64,000 bases of DNA from Acridotheres tristis. Lineage: Eukaryota; Chordata; Aves; Passeriformes; Sturnidae. Numbering within the stretch: the first letter of the stretch is position 1; every line of letters starts with the position of its first letter. Below, one piece after another: positions 35,684 through 47,748 of the stretch. A model generated the notes under the pieces. That model saw only the letters and a program-made list of their open reading frames with translations. It did no database searches and was not told the origin of the DNA. The stretch covers positions 1,178,001-1,242,000 of the forward strand of contig CM072898.1 of the NCBI GenBank assembly GCA_037013685.1. The letters are read 5' to 3'. The translations under genes and the position numbers were made by a program.

Positions 35684-38600
35684 TTCAGAGTTACAATCAA
35701 ATTGTGGTTCACAATACCTTCCATCAAATCCTGACAATAGCTTTTATTGTCAGTAGCAGCAATAAATGATTGCCCATCTTAGCTGTGGAGGACATGCAGC
35801 TTATATGATCCAAACAATTGCCACTAACGTGCACAAAAGTAAGGAAAAAGCATTATCCAGATTACTAGAGCAGCTACCTGCTGTAACAGGCTTATATAGT
35901 ACAACCTGTAGAAATACTCATTTATCTCTTTGCTTAATGCAATGCCTAGTACATGAAAATGATACTTTGCACCATCTTATTTACTACAGGCAAGAAGGTT
36001 AATGCGGGAGCACATATTAAAGGTCATTTCCATTCTTTGGAATAATTAAGTGTAGCACTCGCAGAATCCTTTTAGGGAGATTTGCAACAGAAATGCTTTT
36101 AAATAACTCCATGGGTAACTGCATTAAAATAAATCCTCAGGCAGTGGAGACTGGACAAAGAACCTGGAATAAAACAGCAGCCCCCATTTGAGAGTGTCCC
36201 AAGGTGTCTTGAGTTTCCAGACCAGCAGTGCCCACTGCACACCCTTTTGTTCCATGGCTCTTGTAGGCCCAATAGGAACATTTTTATGTACTTACAACTA
36301 GATTAATGCAAGATTTCCATATTGGAACAAACCTATAGTGGACTGGAAATACAACACATTCTTCACTGTCATTTAACCAGATCTCTCAATGGCTCCAAAA
36401 ATACTGATGCCATTAAAGAGAAGCTCACTAAACAAGAGCAGGAATCAAGCTGAAAACCTCAGGGTTCTGTGGTGCTGGACTCAGAAGCTCCTCTTGTCAT
36501 CTTGCAGAAAAAGTTTGGTTCATTTGGAGCAGAAAGAACTGTCAGAACTCAGCAGCCAACACGGAGAGCTGGGTCTGCAACCAGTGAGGAAGAGCCCAGG
36601 CAAGCCCAGCACTGCTGGCATGGCTGGACCCCCATTTCCTGCCTCTCTTTGGGGGAGATATTTTTGTTAGATGGGGCACTTTTAAGAAATCGTTTTTAAT
36701 ACTCTTTCTTCAGTGTTGTCTCCTCTTGAGGTAACACAGCTAAAATACCCAAACCTGGTGATAATGAGGGAGATGCACAGAGAAAGGGGGGGAAAGCAAA
36801 GAGGAGGCTCCTGTATTTTAATCAGCAGTTGTAGCACACGTGGCAGGAATCACTGAGCTTCCACATGCAGGAAGCACAGGAGAGGCAAGCATATCTTCCC
36901 TAAATTAGGTCATAAGAGGAGCAATGGGATGTGTCAAAATTATGAGGTGGAGAGGCTCCAGCTGTGTAATATTTTGGTGGTCTCTGTTAGTGCTGGCAGC
37001 TACAGGGACAGTGCCATGCTTGAATTACACCAGGTGACATTCCCAAAGCAGTGACAAGCTCATAAACACCACAGATCTGCTCCCCAGCTCCACTGAAATG
37101 CTTCAGCAGCCTCGAGCTGCCCACAGGGACAGCGTGAGCACCAGCCAAGCCCTGCTAGTGCTCACTGGGCATCAGCTCCCAGGGAGCTACAAACATCCCA
37201 CAGAGAGCAGGCAGGGACGAGCTCCTGCTCGGGAAATCTTCTCATTTTGTTAATTTATCACATTTCAGACTCAGTAATCACTTCCTTCTGCATAAAAGCC
37301 ATGAAACCCGAATGGAAAGGCCGAGGTGAGGGGCAGTGTCAGGCTCTTTAGTGCTGCTGGCCCTGGCGGGGTCAGCAGCTCGGTGAGTGCTGCCTGCTCA
37401 GGGATGCTCACAGCTCCACCGTGCAGAGCAGCAGGGTCTGTGCCCTTGCCCACAGCCCCTCTGAGGGCAGGTTAGCCCTCCAAAGAGGGGGCAAGATGCC
37501 ATTGAAAGGCTTCTCCTTCCAGCACGAGTCCCTGTGGCATAAACGTCAGGAATATTTTCCTACTGAGCTCTGCCGTCAGCTACAGGCTGTAATTTCTGCC
37601 CCCGGACACATTACAAGCATAATGGAGAACACATAAATGAATGCACAATCATTACAGATATTTATATGCATCCTGCTGGTGAGAGATCATGCCTATAATT
37701 CATATGTGGTAAAGCCACAAAATTATGAAGGTCTTCCTAGCACAGCCGTTCATAATCCAATGGGAATCCATTACATTTTTATTTCTCGTGCTACAAGAGG
37801 CAATTTATGACTGTCTGTATTTCACATTATGTTTTAGAGGTGATGATAATGTAAAAGCAGCCTGACCTCAAAATGGAATAACTGATTGAAGCAAAGAGCC
37901 ATTGCACAAAATTGGTTTCTTAAAGAAATAAGCAACTACACCTTTTAAATTTTTGTCATGGAATTCACTTCAGAAAAACATTTTCATGAAATTAATTTCT
38001 TTCATTGATTTTTATTTTCCTTTTAGGCACAGAGGTCAGGATTTATTTGATTTCCTTAATTTCAACCAAACATACAAATTTAAGCTCTTTCAGAAACATT
38101 AAAATACCTCATTCTCTGTTCTTTCAGTCTGGTTCTTCCCAAGCACCTTTGTGGTCAATACTGAGCTGTTCTCAGCCCAAATGGGAATTTCAAGATTGTT
38201 ACTATTTATCTACTTCCTCATTGTGTTGTGAGACATAAGCTGTTGGTGTATTTACATGTATTTAGGAGTTACTGTGGTGACATTGATAAAAGAGGCCAAG
38301 AATTAATGTCAGAGTTGTCACACCTAACTACACAAAATTTGAGTTGTACTTATTCCTTCTTAGAATTGAAATAACGTTTGTGATAAGAACTATCCCCTAT
38401 GTCCTCTGCAAAAGTGTTCCCTTTACCAGTGCTGTCGTTGTGGGGGTTGTTATTATTTCTGAGGATAAGTGTTCTACTACACCTATTTGATTTCCTAAAT
38501 GCAATATAATTCTGTCCATGCCTTTGCAAACCCACCACATTTTCATTTTCACATTCTCAAGTCCCCAGTATTAAGGATAGCGTTGCCATATTCTGGTAAC

Positions 38601-41600
38601 AGTTTTTTAAGAGCAGTAAATTCTGTTCTCTCTTGAAGGGCTGCCTTTCTGGGGGCATGAGTATTTCAGAGTAGATCCATAAAAACTGACAGCTAGCTAA
38701 ACTTTATACATCTTGACCTCACTAAGAGTCCTGTTTCACCTGCAGCAGAGCCATTTATATTGGCATCATGTGTTGCACAAGTCTGGCTGCAGTAAAATTA
38801 CCCCAAATAAGCCAGACTATATTTTAAAAGAAGATGAAATAATGGCTATAATATTTAATGTGTCATTTAACTGTCACATTAATAGTAAATCCATCAGTAA
38901 AGATGACAGAGCTACACTGATTTAGCACTCACCAATCCAGACCATCAGAGCTTTATGTTAACACCAGCAAAGAGCATTTTGGGGCTGAGCTGTGTAATTT
39001 TTCAAATGGAAAATTACTTTCTTGAGGTTCCTGAACAGTAACAACTACATGGCACTTGTAATGAGGCTCGTAATTAGTCAGGATACCAGAATGTGGCTCT
39101 AGCAAGGCTAAAACATGGTGCCATTTCCCAGATTTTACTGGGATATCTCTTGATGGACTATTTTAATTTTTTTAATATCATTCTGACTGCACATCATTTC
39201 GTACTGTAACAGTGCTTTCTTCTTTTCACATTAAGCAAGCCTAAGGCTGGGCAAAGGTACAAATTTATTTCCCACGGTGTGATGCCTGCATTGCCACAGA
39301 GCTTCTGGATGTTTCAGGGATGTCAGCCCCAAGCTCTCTTAGTTCACCAAGGAAAACTCCAATTGCCCAAAGAGCCTCCTTTCCATGGAAAGGCAACAGC
39401 TCGAGTTCCACATGCCCTGCTGTTCCTGAATTCATTGAAAAGGCCACCAGGTCAGGGTTAGCAGTTGCCACATGGCTCAGGTGCTTGAAGCCCCTTTTTC
39501 CCCGGGCACTGGGTGTTGCTCTGCACCCTGCCAGAACAAGGGAAAAGCTCCAGGGTCCATCAAAACATCCCAGGCCATAAGTGATCATTCAGGTTAGAAA
39601 CCTCCAAAGATCACCCATCAGCACACACAGGCTCACCAGGATCTGCTTTAGGCTGTGTGCTCTGGGGAAGCTTTCAGGACTGAAGCTGCAGCCTTGGTTT
39701 TGATCTTTGCTACTGACCTCCCCCAATAACAACTTTCATGGTCACTGTGCTCTGCTCGAAAATTCAGTAGCCTCTGGCCACAGATAACCATCTACCAAGC
39801 AACCTTAAATGTTATCCTCTCAAGGTTAAAAAAGTGTGTTGAGGATTACCTTGGCTTTCAGGTCACATTCTTGCATCCTTCCTGAACTCTTGCTTCCCAG
39901 GAGATTCTGCCTGGTGATGGATTCAATGTGTTTTTACTCCTGTTCTTTAAAGCTGATTCATTCATCACACTAGGTGGGATACATTTTTTAAACAGTGGAA
40001 TGAGCTGCTCAGTACAAAACAGCATCTGTGAAAGGGAAAACTGTGCTGAAAGCAGACCTGGGGTAGTACTGGGGAAGAGTCCAGAGAAATGCACAAAAAC
40101 CTCTTTTATCAAACCCAAAACTTTGTATCAAGCAGCTCTCTGCACCTCCCTTTCAAGATCTCTGGAATCTCAACTGATGTTCCAGTTGTTATCCTGCATT
40201 AAGATTTACTCATATTACTCTGGAATATGGCCCAAAACTTTCAAAATTTTCTCTCATCTATGCTGAGGGAAGGCATCAGGAAAGAAAACTGCTCCACCAC
40301 TAGCCTGGATTTGTGTTGTCTACACAATGAACACAACACCATAGACAGAAACTATTGCAAGTATTTTTCACATCACTTTTAATAGACAATTACTTTTCTC
40401 CATATATATTCTCTGTATCTACACTCATCCTCTTGGCTCTCCCAGATTATTGCCAAAGAAGATCTTTAGAAAAAAAGACCAGCTTTCTTTGCAACCAGAG
40501 TTCTGCACATCTTTATAAGATACATCTCAGCATTTACTTTTCATGTTACAACTAAAACGAATTAGGATGTTAAAAAAGCACATCAAACAACAAAGATACT
40601 CCCAAGATGTAGTAAATGTAAAAACTGAGGAAATCTCATCTTAAAATCAGATTAAATTAATAACAGGCTCTGCCTTTGCAGAAATACATTCTTACTGGAA
40701 ATTCCCTGGTCATCGAAGATTTGGCTCTTGTAAGTCCAGCTGTGGGTTTGGGACTGGTCACAAAGCCCAGGGCATGGGGTTTTCATCTCTAGGGCTACTC
40801 ACTACTGCACTGTGTGCACATAAACAAACCCACTGTTCAGAACTCAGGTTGTTAATACCCAACAAAATCACAGAATGCATTTTCAATTCAGACCTAAAAG
40901 CATTGTTGAACTACCGGCATAGAAAAAAATTAAACCCTAGAGATGAAATCTTTCTGCTGCTACTGATTTTCATGTATCACTAACCTACATAATCTGTTAT
41001 TTAATCTACCATCACTGATTTTAATGGGCCAATGCTGATGATTTTTTCTAAGCTGTCATTAAACACAGAAATGAAGACAGACAGATGTCACAGAGGAGAC
41101 ACTAACCAGGGAAGGGGTGTGCCCACTGAAGTCCTATCAGCACACAGGGTCATTACCATATCTTGAGGCAACAGCTCCTCAGGAGAGGGCTTCAGATATA
41201 GGCAAGGGGAACACAACCCTTATCTGTTGGAGGAAGCTGATATACACAGCAAAGGGTATCTTGGATCTCCTCCAAGATCTCCTATTTCTAAAGTGCATTA
41301 GTATTAAAATTCTACACTAACACAGAAAAACAATTTTCTCCCTTTCCTTGCATTCTGCTTTGTTTCCCCAGTTTCTGAGGCATGGAAAAAAACTCCAACA
41401 ATCCCAAAAGAGAAAAGCCCACTATAAAGGTACAAGTTTGCCATTCTACCACAATCTATACTTTCTTTCAGCAAAGTCCAAACACAATGTGCTTCCTGTC
41501 CCAAGCTTTGTTATACACCGGAAATCCTTTCCACAGAAGCATAGATGGGTCAAAACACACCAGAAGTACTGCATTCAGAGAGAAAAAAGTTCCCTTTCCC

Positions 41601-42599
41601 ACCTATTATTCCATTCAAAGTGTGCTTGAGAGCACCAGTGGCTCCCAGGTTGTGTGTGTCCCTTCACCATGATATTCATTTCACTGAATGTCTTCAGAGA
41701 GCCGGGAAATTAGTTGGTCATTTTCTCTCCAGTAAAAATCTCCTCTTGTGACAAAGGACAGGGACAAGACATACAATAATTAATCCAGTAAGTGAGCACA
41801 TGTAACAAATGCTGTGGGAAATCCGAGCTGGGACACTGGACCTGCCCAGCACCACCAGTGCCAAGGCAGTGTCACTGTGGGCTGGGCAGGGGCAGTGACA
41901 GAGGGGCCAGCAGGGAACAGAGCTCCCCACTCCCAGCTGCTTTTGGGGTGTTCCTCACTTTGCTCTCCCGAGTTTCAGAGATCCTGTGGTGCTGCACATC
42001 CCTACAGGCAGAGGAGGAAGGAGGAAGCAGCACATGGCACAGGCACACACACAACACCCCGAGGGGCCAGGGGAGGCCAGCACTCAGCAGCAGCCCCTGT
42101 GTGTTTTTCTTCCTTTGACTGCTGCTGCTGAAGTTCTTTGTGTGTTTGCATCATTTACACAACAGAAAGCAGCCCACACTACATAATGCACAGAGCAAAA
42201 TATTTCCAATCCAATTAAAGCCAGAAGTCAGCTTCTGCTTTCCAGAAAATGAAGGCAGCAGTTGATTTTAAGTGGTAATAAAAGCCTTTAAAATCACCAT
42301 TGTGGTTCTTACTACTTTCACAAGATACCCTTCCAAGTCTCATCAACTTCCAAGGATAATGCCAGAATTCAGACTACCTGACTGATTCCAGCAATACTAT
42401 TAAAGGAAATGGAACAATTCTTCCCACCATAGGGCACACAATAAGTTGTATTGTCATAAAATTCTGTGTCACACATCAGGATCCAAAATGGAAAATCTAA
42501 GCCATCCTTGAATAAGTATGATCCACAAAACCAAGGAAATCAGTAAGAAAATCAATAGGAAAAAATATTTGAGCTGTTCACAGACATATTTATTTTGCA
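35684..42599. other. Long unique block with possible conserved non-coding stretches
   Basis: About 7 kb with no recognised repeat family. AT-rich, non-repetitive stretches at 35700-36040 and 37560-37880 have the texture of conserved non-coding elements, a subjective judgement. A 107-codon minus-strand frame ends at 39265 with its stop overlapping an AATAAA. Other frames are shorter than 120 codons and overlap on both strands. Confidence 0.4.
39265..39588 (-). other. Uncertain minus-strand open frame ending in a poly(A) signal
   Basis: 107 codons on the minus strand. The stop TAA lies inside GGGAAATAAATTTG, so it overlaps an AATAAA motif. The C-terminal half (from MNSGTAGHVELELLPFHG to the end) reads somewhat like a real protein, but I do not recognise it, no clear splice acceptor lies upstream and two plus-strand frames cover the same bases. 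It could be a terminal exon, a decayed retrocopy or chance; chance is most likely. Confidence 0.12.
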
Positions 42600-42757
42600 G
42601 AATCATAGAATTGTTTAGGTTGGAAAAGGCCTGAGACCATCAAGTCCAACAAATCCCCCAGCACTGGCAAGGCTACCATGTCCCCAAGAGCCACATCCAC
42701 ACATCTGTCAATTCCTCCAGGGATGGGGACTCCAGTTCTGGCCTGAGCAGCCCGTTC
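42600..42757 (-). mobile_element. CR1 LINE, 3' part of the outer copy of a nested pair
   Basis: Minus-strand CR1 tail complement (AGAATCATAGAATTGTTTAGG), then AAGTCCAACAAATCCCCCAG and CCTCCAGGGATGGGGACTCC, stopping at GAGCAGCCCGTTC. The next CR1 bases expected after this point appear at 43141, beyond a second CR1, so this is the 3' half of an interrupted element. Confidence 0.9.
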
Positions 42758-43140
42758 AGAATCCCAGGATCCCTGAGGTTGGAAAAGCCCTTTAAGGCCA
42801 TGGAGTCCCAGCTGTGCCCCATCCCCACCTTGTCCCCAGCCCAGAGCTCTGAGTGCCACCTCCAGCCCTTCCTGGGACACCTCCAGGGATGGGCACTTCA
42901 AACCTCCCTGGGCAGCCCCTGCCAATCCCTGCCCACCCTTTCCATGGGGAAATTCCTGTTGCTGTCCACCCTGAGCCTCCCCTGCCCAGCCTGAGGCCGT
43001 TCCCTCTCCTCCTGTCCCTGTTCCCTGCAGCAGATCCCAAATCCCCCCGGCTGTCCCCTCCTGTCAGGGAGTTGTGCAGAGCCACAAGGGCCCCCCTGAG
43101 CCTCCTTTTCTCCAGGCTAAAGCTCCAGTTCCTCAGTCCC
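42758..43140 (-). mobile_element. CR1 LINE inserted inside another CR1
   Basis: A complete 3' fragment of a different CR1 subfamily in the same minus orientation. On the plus strand it starts AGAATCCCAGGATCCCTGAGG (tail complement) and runs through CACCTCCAGGGATGGGCACT to CTCCTTTTCTCCAGGCTAAAG at its truncated 5' end. Minus-strand translation gives ALHNSLTGGD and later GNGLRLGR, remnants of the ORF2 C-terminus. It is bounded on both sides by one continuous older CR1. Confidence 0.9.
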
Positions 43141-43168
43141 AGTGCTTGACAACCTTTTCACCAGTACT
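43141..43168 (-). mobile_element. CR1 LINE, short upstream remainder of the outer copy
   Basis: AGTGCTTGACAACCTTTTCA corresponds to the CR1 consensus immediately following the CAGCCTGTTCC block, which is where the outer copy was broken at 42757. The outer element is therefore 5'-truncated about 28 bp beyond the insertion. Confidence 0.7.
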
Positions 43169-43570
43169 CAGCCACAGAATTTAACATAAAATCACTTTTA
43201 AAACTTAATTAAACTACGGCAGGGTAAATTGATTAAAATGTTGCCCTTTTGCCTCCAATGCCTTGCAGGAGTGGAGAAATGACCCTGGCTGGCCTGAAGA
43301 TTTCATTTGCACAATGCTGGGCACAACAGGGCCCTGTTCCATCCTGGACATCACAATAAACTTCCTCAGCAATGGTCCCAGCAGGCTCCACCATCATTTG
43401 TGGCACTGCACCTATGTGGATGAGGTAAAGCTGAAAAGATGTGGTTGAGCCCTGAAACACAGAGCACCAGGACAAGACCCTGCATTACCCTTCAGTCAGG
43501 AGGCTTTTGGCATGCACATCCCATCAGGAAATGTTTTTGGCACTGAGTAGGCCATATCTGTTGTGGCTGG
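43169..43570. other. Unique non-coding sequence
   Basis: Short overlapping frames on both strands (80 codons at most) and an ATAAAC motif near 43350. Nothing recognised. Confidence 0.4.
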
Positions 43571-43608
43571 GGAAAGCCAGGAAAGCCAGGAAAGCCAGGA
43601 AAGAAAAG
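43571..43608 (+). repeat. 10-bp tandem repeat, 3.5 copies
   Basis: GAAAGCCAGG repeated head to tail, ending in a degenerate copy. Confidence 0.9.
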
Positions 43609-44350
43609 CTGGATTCCATCACTTGAGATTCCGTGGTGCCATGGCAGGGGCTGCTCCCTCCTGCTCTGCAGAGCTTTGAAGGCACAGTACTGCAGAGCAA
43701 TCTGGAGGTGCCACAGGGGGAAACAGGGCAAGAGTAAAACCTGAGGAGTTGCAGCAGGAGAAGGATGTTGAGTGCAGGAAAAAGAAGGAAATGCAGTGTA
43801 CTGGCTGAAAAATGAGGGGGTGAGAAGAGAATCCCCAAACAGCAACAGAAAACACAAATTCCCAGCTTTGTGACAGGAATATCTGCAATCATCCAACATT
43901 CACCACCTGTTTAATCCCAGCAATTCCCTTCAAACCAGCATGTCACACCACTGCCAGCCAAGGAACCTCTGCAGCACCCCAGGTTCCTGGCTATACCTTT
44001 CCAACAGAGCTGTGTGCAACCACACTGCTCCTCCTGACAGACACAACTTCTGCAGAAGCAAGACAGTCTCTGACCCTCCAGCCATAGCAGAATGAAGCAA
44101 AAATTGTTCCAACACTGAATTCTCTTTGTTGCATTTATGATACAAACTCTATTTGTGCATCTGTATTAACAGGGCACACGACAGAGCAGGCTCAATTTGT
44201 CATGTACTAGATGGTCTGGAAAGCCAAAACAAATACTGGAATTTCTCATTTGCCTGATTTGTGATGCATTCAGCCCTTACTGAATAGTCCAACTCTGTGG
44301 CTGCAGTTGCTCATCATTTTCCTCTACTTCCAGGCTGTCAAATCAAAACA
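43609..44350. other. Unique non-coding sequence
   Basis: Minus-strand frames of up to 135 codons overlap in three registers over 43500-43900. No domain recognised, so they are treated as chance. Confidence 0.45.
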
Positions 44351-44440
44351 ATACTAATACTAATACTAATACTAATACTAATACTAATACTAATACTAAT
44401 ACTAATACTAATACTAGTAGTGATAGTAGTAGTAGTAGTA

Positions 44441-44484
<44 letters not shown>
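44351..44484 (+). repeat. Compound microsatellite (ACTAAT)n-(AGT)n-(AAT)n
   Basis: About ten to eleven ACTAAT hexamers (to 44416), then an AGT block (to about 44442), then about fourteen AAT units to 44484. Adjacent blocks differ by one base per unit, suggesting stepwise mutation and expansion from a shared origin. Frames give I/L strings on plus and L/V strings on minus, which are not real proteins. Confidence 0.97.
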
Positions 44485-44553
44485 TTCACGTGTAACTCAA
44501 GGCACCCACCGCACTGGTCAATTACCACTAAAGAAGTACAATTATATGTCCAA

Positions 44554-44580
44554 TTACTATTATTATTAATAATAATAATT
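44554..44580. repeat. (ATT)n/(AAT)n palindrome
   Basis: ATTATTATTAATAATAATAA is self-complementary and could form a small hairpin. It lies 70 bp from the AAT microsatellite and may share its origin. Confidence 0.8.
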
Positions 44581-45454
44581 GTGCAAATTTTTGCACAACT
44601 GGTGTTTACAGCCTTGGCAAAAGCTGTTTATATTTGCATGTGTGTAATAATCAGAGATCAAGTCTGCTCCAATGAAGTGTTTTATTATAAGAAACCTGAC
44701 TTTGTTCCAAGCTTTCCTGCAATGTATTAAATACTTCAGCCTGCCCACAAATGCAGCCACTGGGTACCCATCCTGTTAGTCTCCATGTGAAAACAAATCT
44801 CCTTTTTGTAACGATAGCAATAACTTTTTTTTTTTTTAACTCCAGGTAAGAGAGGACAGAAAATCTTTGCTTTGATAGGCAGGGAGAGCTTGTGAAACAA
44901 ACACACACAGATGTGCTCCTCTATTTTAGTACCAGCAAAGCTGTCCCTTGCTGGGCATCTTCCAGACAGTGAAATCCCAGGCAGTCAGACTCTCTCTGGG
45001 CCCACACCTCTGGATTTTCCCCCCACACCCAGTTGGAAGAGCCACCAAAGAGCATCCCCCAGCCAACAGCACATTCCAGGCTATTGACTCACAGCATCCT
45101 CTGCCATTTCTAAATGTGCTCGAGTTTAATGCTCACATTCCAGACCTGCTCTGCTCTCGTTTGCTCTGTGCAGCCCTGGCTGTGATGCCACTCCACAGGG
45201 ATGAGTGGGAATGTCTTCTTTCCCCTCCCAGCCTCCCCTAAGCCAGCCCCTCTGAGGATGTGAGGGCAGCACGTAGAGGGCATTTCTCATTGTGCTGCCC
45301 TGCACCTGCAGCTGCCGGCCAAGGTCACGAGAGGAAACAACAAAATCCTCCAAGAGAGCTCGTTCCTTTGTCATGTGAACGTGGGCAGGAAGCGCTGGAA
45401 GTGTCCTAAGAAAGTTTTTCTAATGAGCTCTTAGCCCAGCCTTGCAGAAGCCAA
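44581..45454. other. Unique non-coding sequence
   Basis: Contains a T-run near 44825-44838. No gene or repeat family recognised. Confidence 0.45.
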
Positions 45455-45512
45455 AGACAGATGATCACTGCAGGCCCCTTCCAGCTGAGATAGCCTATTC
45501 TACCCTACCCTG
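45455..45512 (+). mobile_element. CR1 LINE tail
   Basis: CAGATGATCACTGCAGGCC, CCTTCCAGCTGAGA and then CTATTCTACCCTACCCTG form a CR1-type 3' end with a pentameric rather than octameric tail, which fits a different, probably older, subfamily from those at 42.6 or 48 kb. Confidence 0.75.
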
Positions 45513-47650
45513 CTTTGAGGAAAAAGAGCACCAATACCTGGGAATTCTAGACCAAAACCCACATCCTCATGTTCACGGGGATTGCTGTGCTTCAGAGCAC
45601 AGGAACCCCCACAGAACCTGGGTTAGAGGGAAGGGTAGGGCTGAGGTCTGGTCAGAGGTGCTCTGGATGAACTGCCCCATCCACCTGAATTCAGGTTCTG
45701 TCGCTCTGGTTTAACCTCAGGAGACCTTCAGAGAAGGCTCTGAGTTATTCTGCAGTATAAATAATACTAATTACCAGCCCTTTTATTTCTTAGGTACTCG
45801 AAGCCCATTTAAAAATATTGCACTCGGTGTGCAAATAATACATAAAAGGTGGGGGTTTTAAAAAGCAAGTGTTCTAAAATTATGCTTTCTCTTCAAAACA
45901 GATTATTAAAGTTAAATCAGCATAATTTTCTGCTGCATTAAACCGGGGACAAGTCAAAATGGCTGCAAGTCTGCTTGAAGTAATTCATGAACATTTATCT
46001 TTCCTCTTGTTTATTGTAATGTATCTTTATAGAATAAGTTAATTTTGCCATATACATTTCCAGGAGCAGTCAGGAGGACAGATCCTAACAGAGCTGTTCA
46101 TGCACAATCCTTGCAAACCAGTGAGATCAATCATTTTCCTTTTCTCTGAATTTCCAAAATGAATGGAAATCCTGAGAAGTCAAAGCAAGGATTTAGCTGC
46201 ATTAAATTTTCCATTGTGCTTTTAAACATGCATATTCTCTCCTTTGAGACTCTGTTTGAATGCTAGGAACCAGGTCTTATTCTTTTTAATCTGTGTAAGG
46301 GTGCACAGGGATGGACGCAGCATAACCATTTGTACAGTCAGGATGAAATATCAGCAAAAGGAAACTATCCAGGGCAGATAGATTTCAGTACGAATCATTA
46401 ATTCCTAAAGCTTGAATTTTTCCATTATTCATTACCCATTTTTCATCCTGTATTACTCCCTCAGTTTGCAGTGAGATCCTCACAGCTCAGAAGTGTTGGT
46501 GTGTGGCTGGGGGAGAGCAGCCCCACACCTCAAATGGAGCAATTCACAGGTAAACAGAAGATTAAAAAATATTTTTCCACTACACTGCAAAGATCAGTCA
46601 CTGAAATCTGGAATTTTATAGACTAAACCCTCCAAGGTCTGAGACTGATTTCCCTCACTATTTGCAGTGCCAAAATTCCAAATGGCAATACCCAAACCCA
46701 AATACTCAGATTTCCATCAGATTTGCACCTCCCCTGTGCTTGAAGGCGAGGAAGTTATTGATGCAATTATAAACATAGCATTAAGAATCAGATGTTATTT
46801 TATCAGTTCTAGGGAAAGCCTGAAACTTTTATATTCCACATTCCACCGCAAAGGCTAAATTGAAACCAGCACAAATCAGAGCAGCCTCACTGCAGAGGAG
46901 ACATCAGAGCCTGCAGAGTTTAAATAAAGTCAGAGCCTGGCTGCTGTAGCTGCACACAGATGGCTGGCTCTCAACAGGCTGGGGGCAGAAATCCATCCTG
47001 ACTGGTTTCCAAGCCATTAGGAGCTCTCACACATCCACTCCATGGCTAAAGAGGCACGGTGCCCACAGCAGCACAGGGACAATGCCTGGGGGAAGGCACT
47101 GGTGCTCCTAAACCATCTGCACTCGCATGGGCTTGGCAGCAAGGGCAGCACTGGCAGCCTGGGCCTGGGGTGTGATAAAGGGGGTGTAATAAATGAGTAA
47201 AAGTCACCGAACCAATTTACAAGGCATTAGTGCCTTGGCTCTCACACCCCAGCCCCTCGGCAAGGATTCATCCAGAGCAGCTCTCTACACTCTGCTTTTG
47301 GCAAATGCTCAGCTCCTCCAGCAGCTTCGGAGAAGGCACATCACCTCCTTCCCTCACCCCACGGGCCTTGGAGCTGCACAAAACCCATCTGGATCCCGTG
47401 CCCTTGGGAGAAGGGTGGAGTGGGGTCCATGTGATCCATGTGGAGAGCCTGGGGAGTCTCACACAGGGGCTGAGTGGAGCTGAGTCCTCATGTGGCACTG
47501 CCCAGCCCAGCATGGCCCCACACGGGGCACAGAGGTCCCAGCCAGGGAAACACAGGGAATGTATGGCACAGGGAGCTGGGCACAGCGAGGTGACACCAGC
47601 TGGGCTGGCACAGCGGGCAGGCAGGGCCATGGCGGTGGCACAGGAGACAC
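45513..47650. other. Unique non-coding block
   Basis: AT-rich to about 46860, then GC-richer. Longest frames (169 codons plus, 120 codons minus) run into the following microsatellite and overlap on opposite strands. No domain recognised. Confidence 0.45.
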
Positions 47651-47748
47651 TGAGTGTGAGTGTGAGTGTGAGTGTGAGTGTGAGTGTGAGTGTGAGTGTG
47701 AGTGTGAGTGTGAGTGTGAGTGTGAGTGTGTGTGTGTGAGTGTGTGTG
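47651..47748 (+). repeat. (TGAGTG)n microsatellite
   Basis: About fourteen TGAGTG hexamers, the last part decaying into (TG)n. It ends exactly where a plus-strand CR1 begins. Translation gives alternating S-V or C-E strings only. Confidence 0.96.

Noticed and set aside
44297..44569. 90-codon frame with long isoleucine and leucine runs
   Set aside because: Translation of the compound microsatellite.
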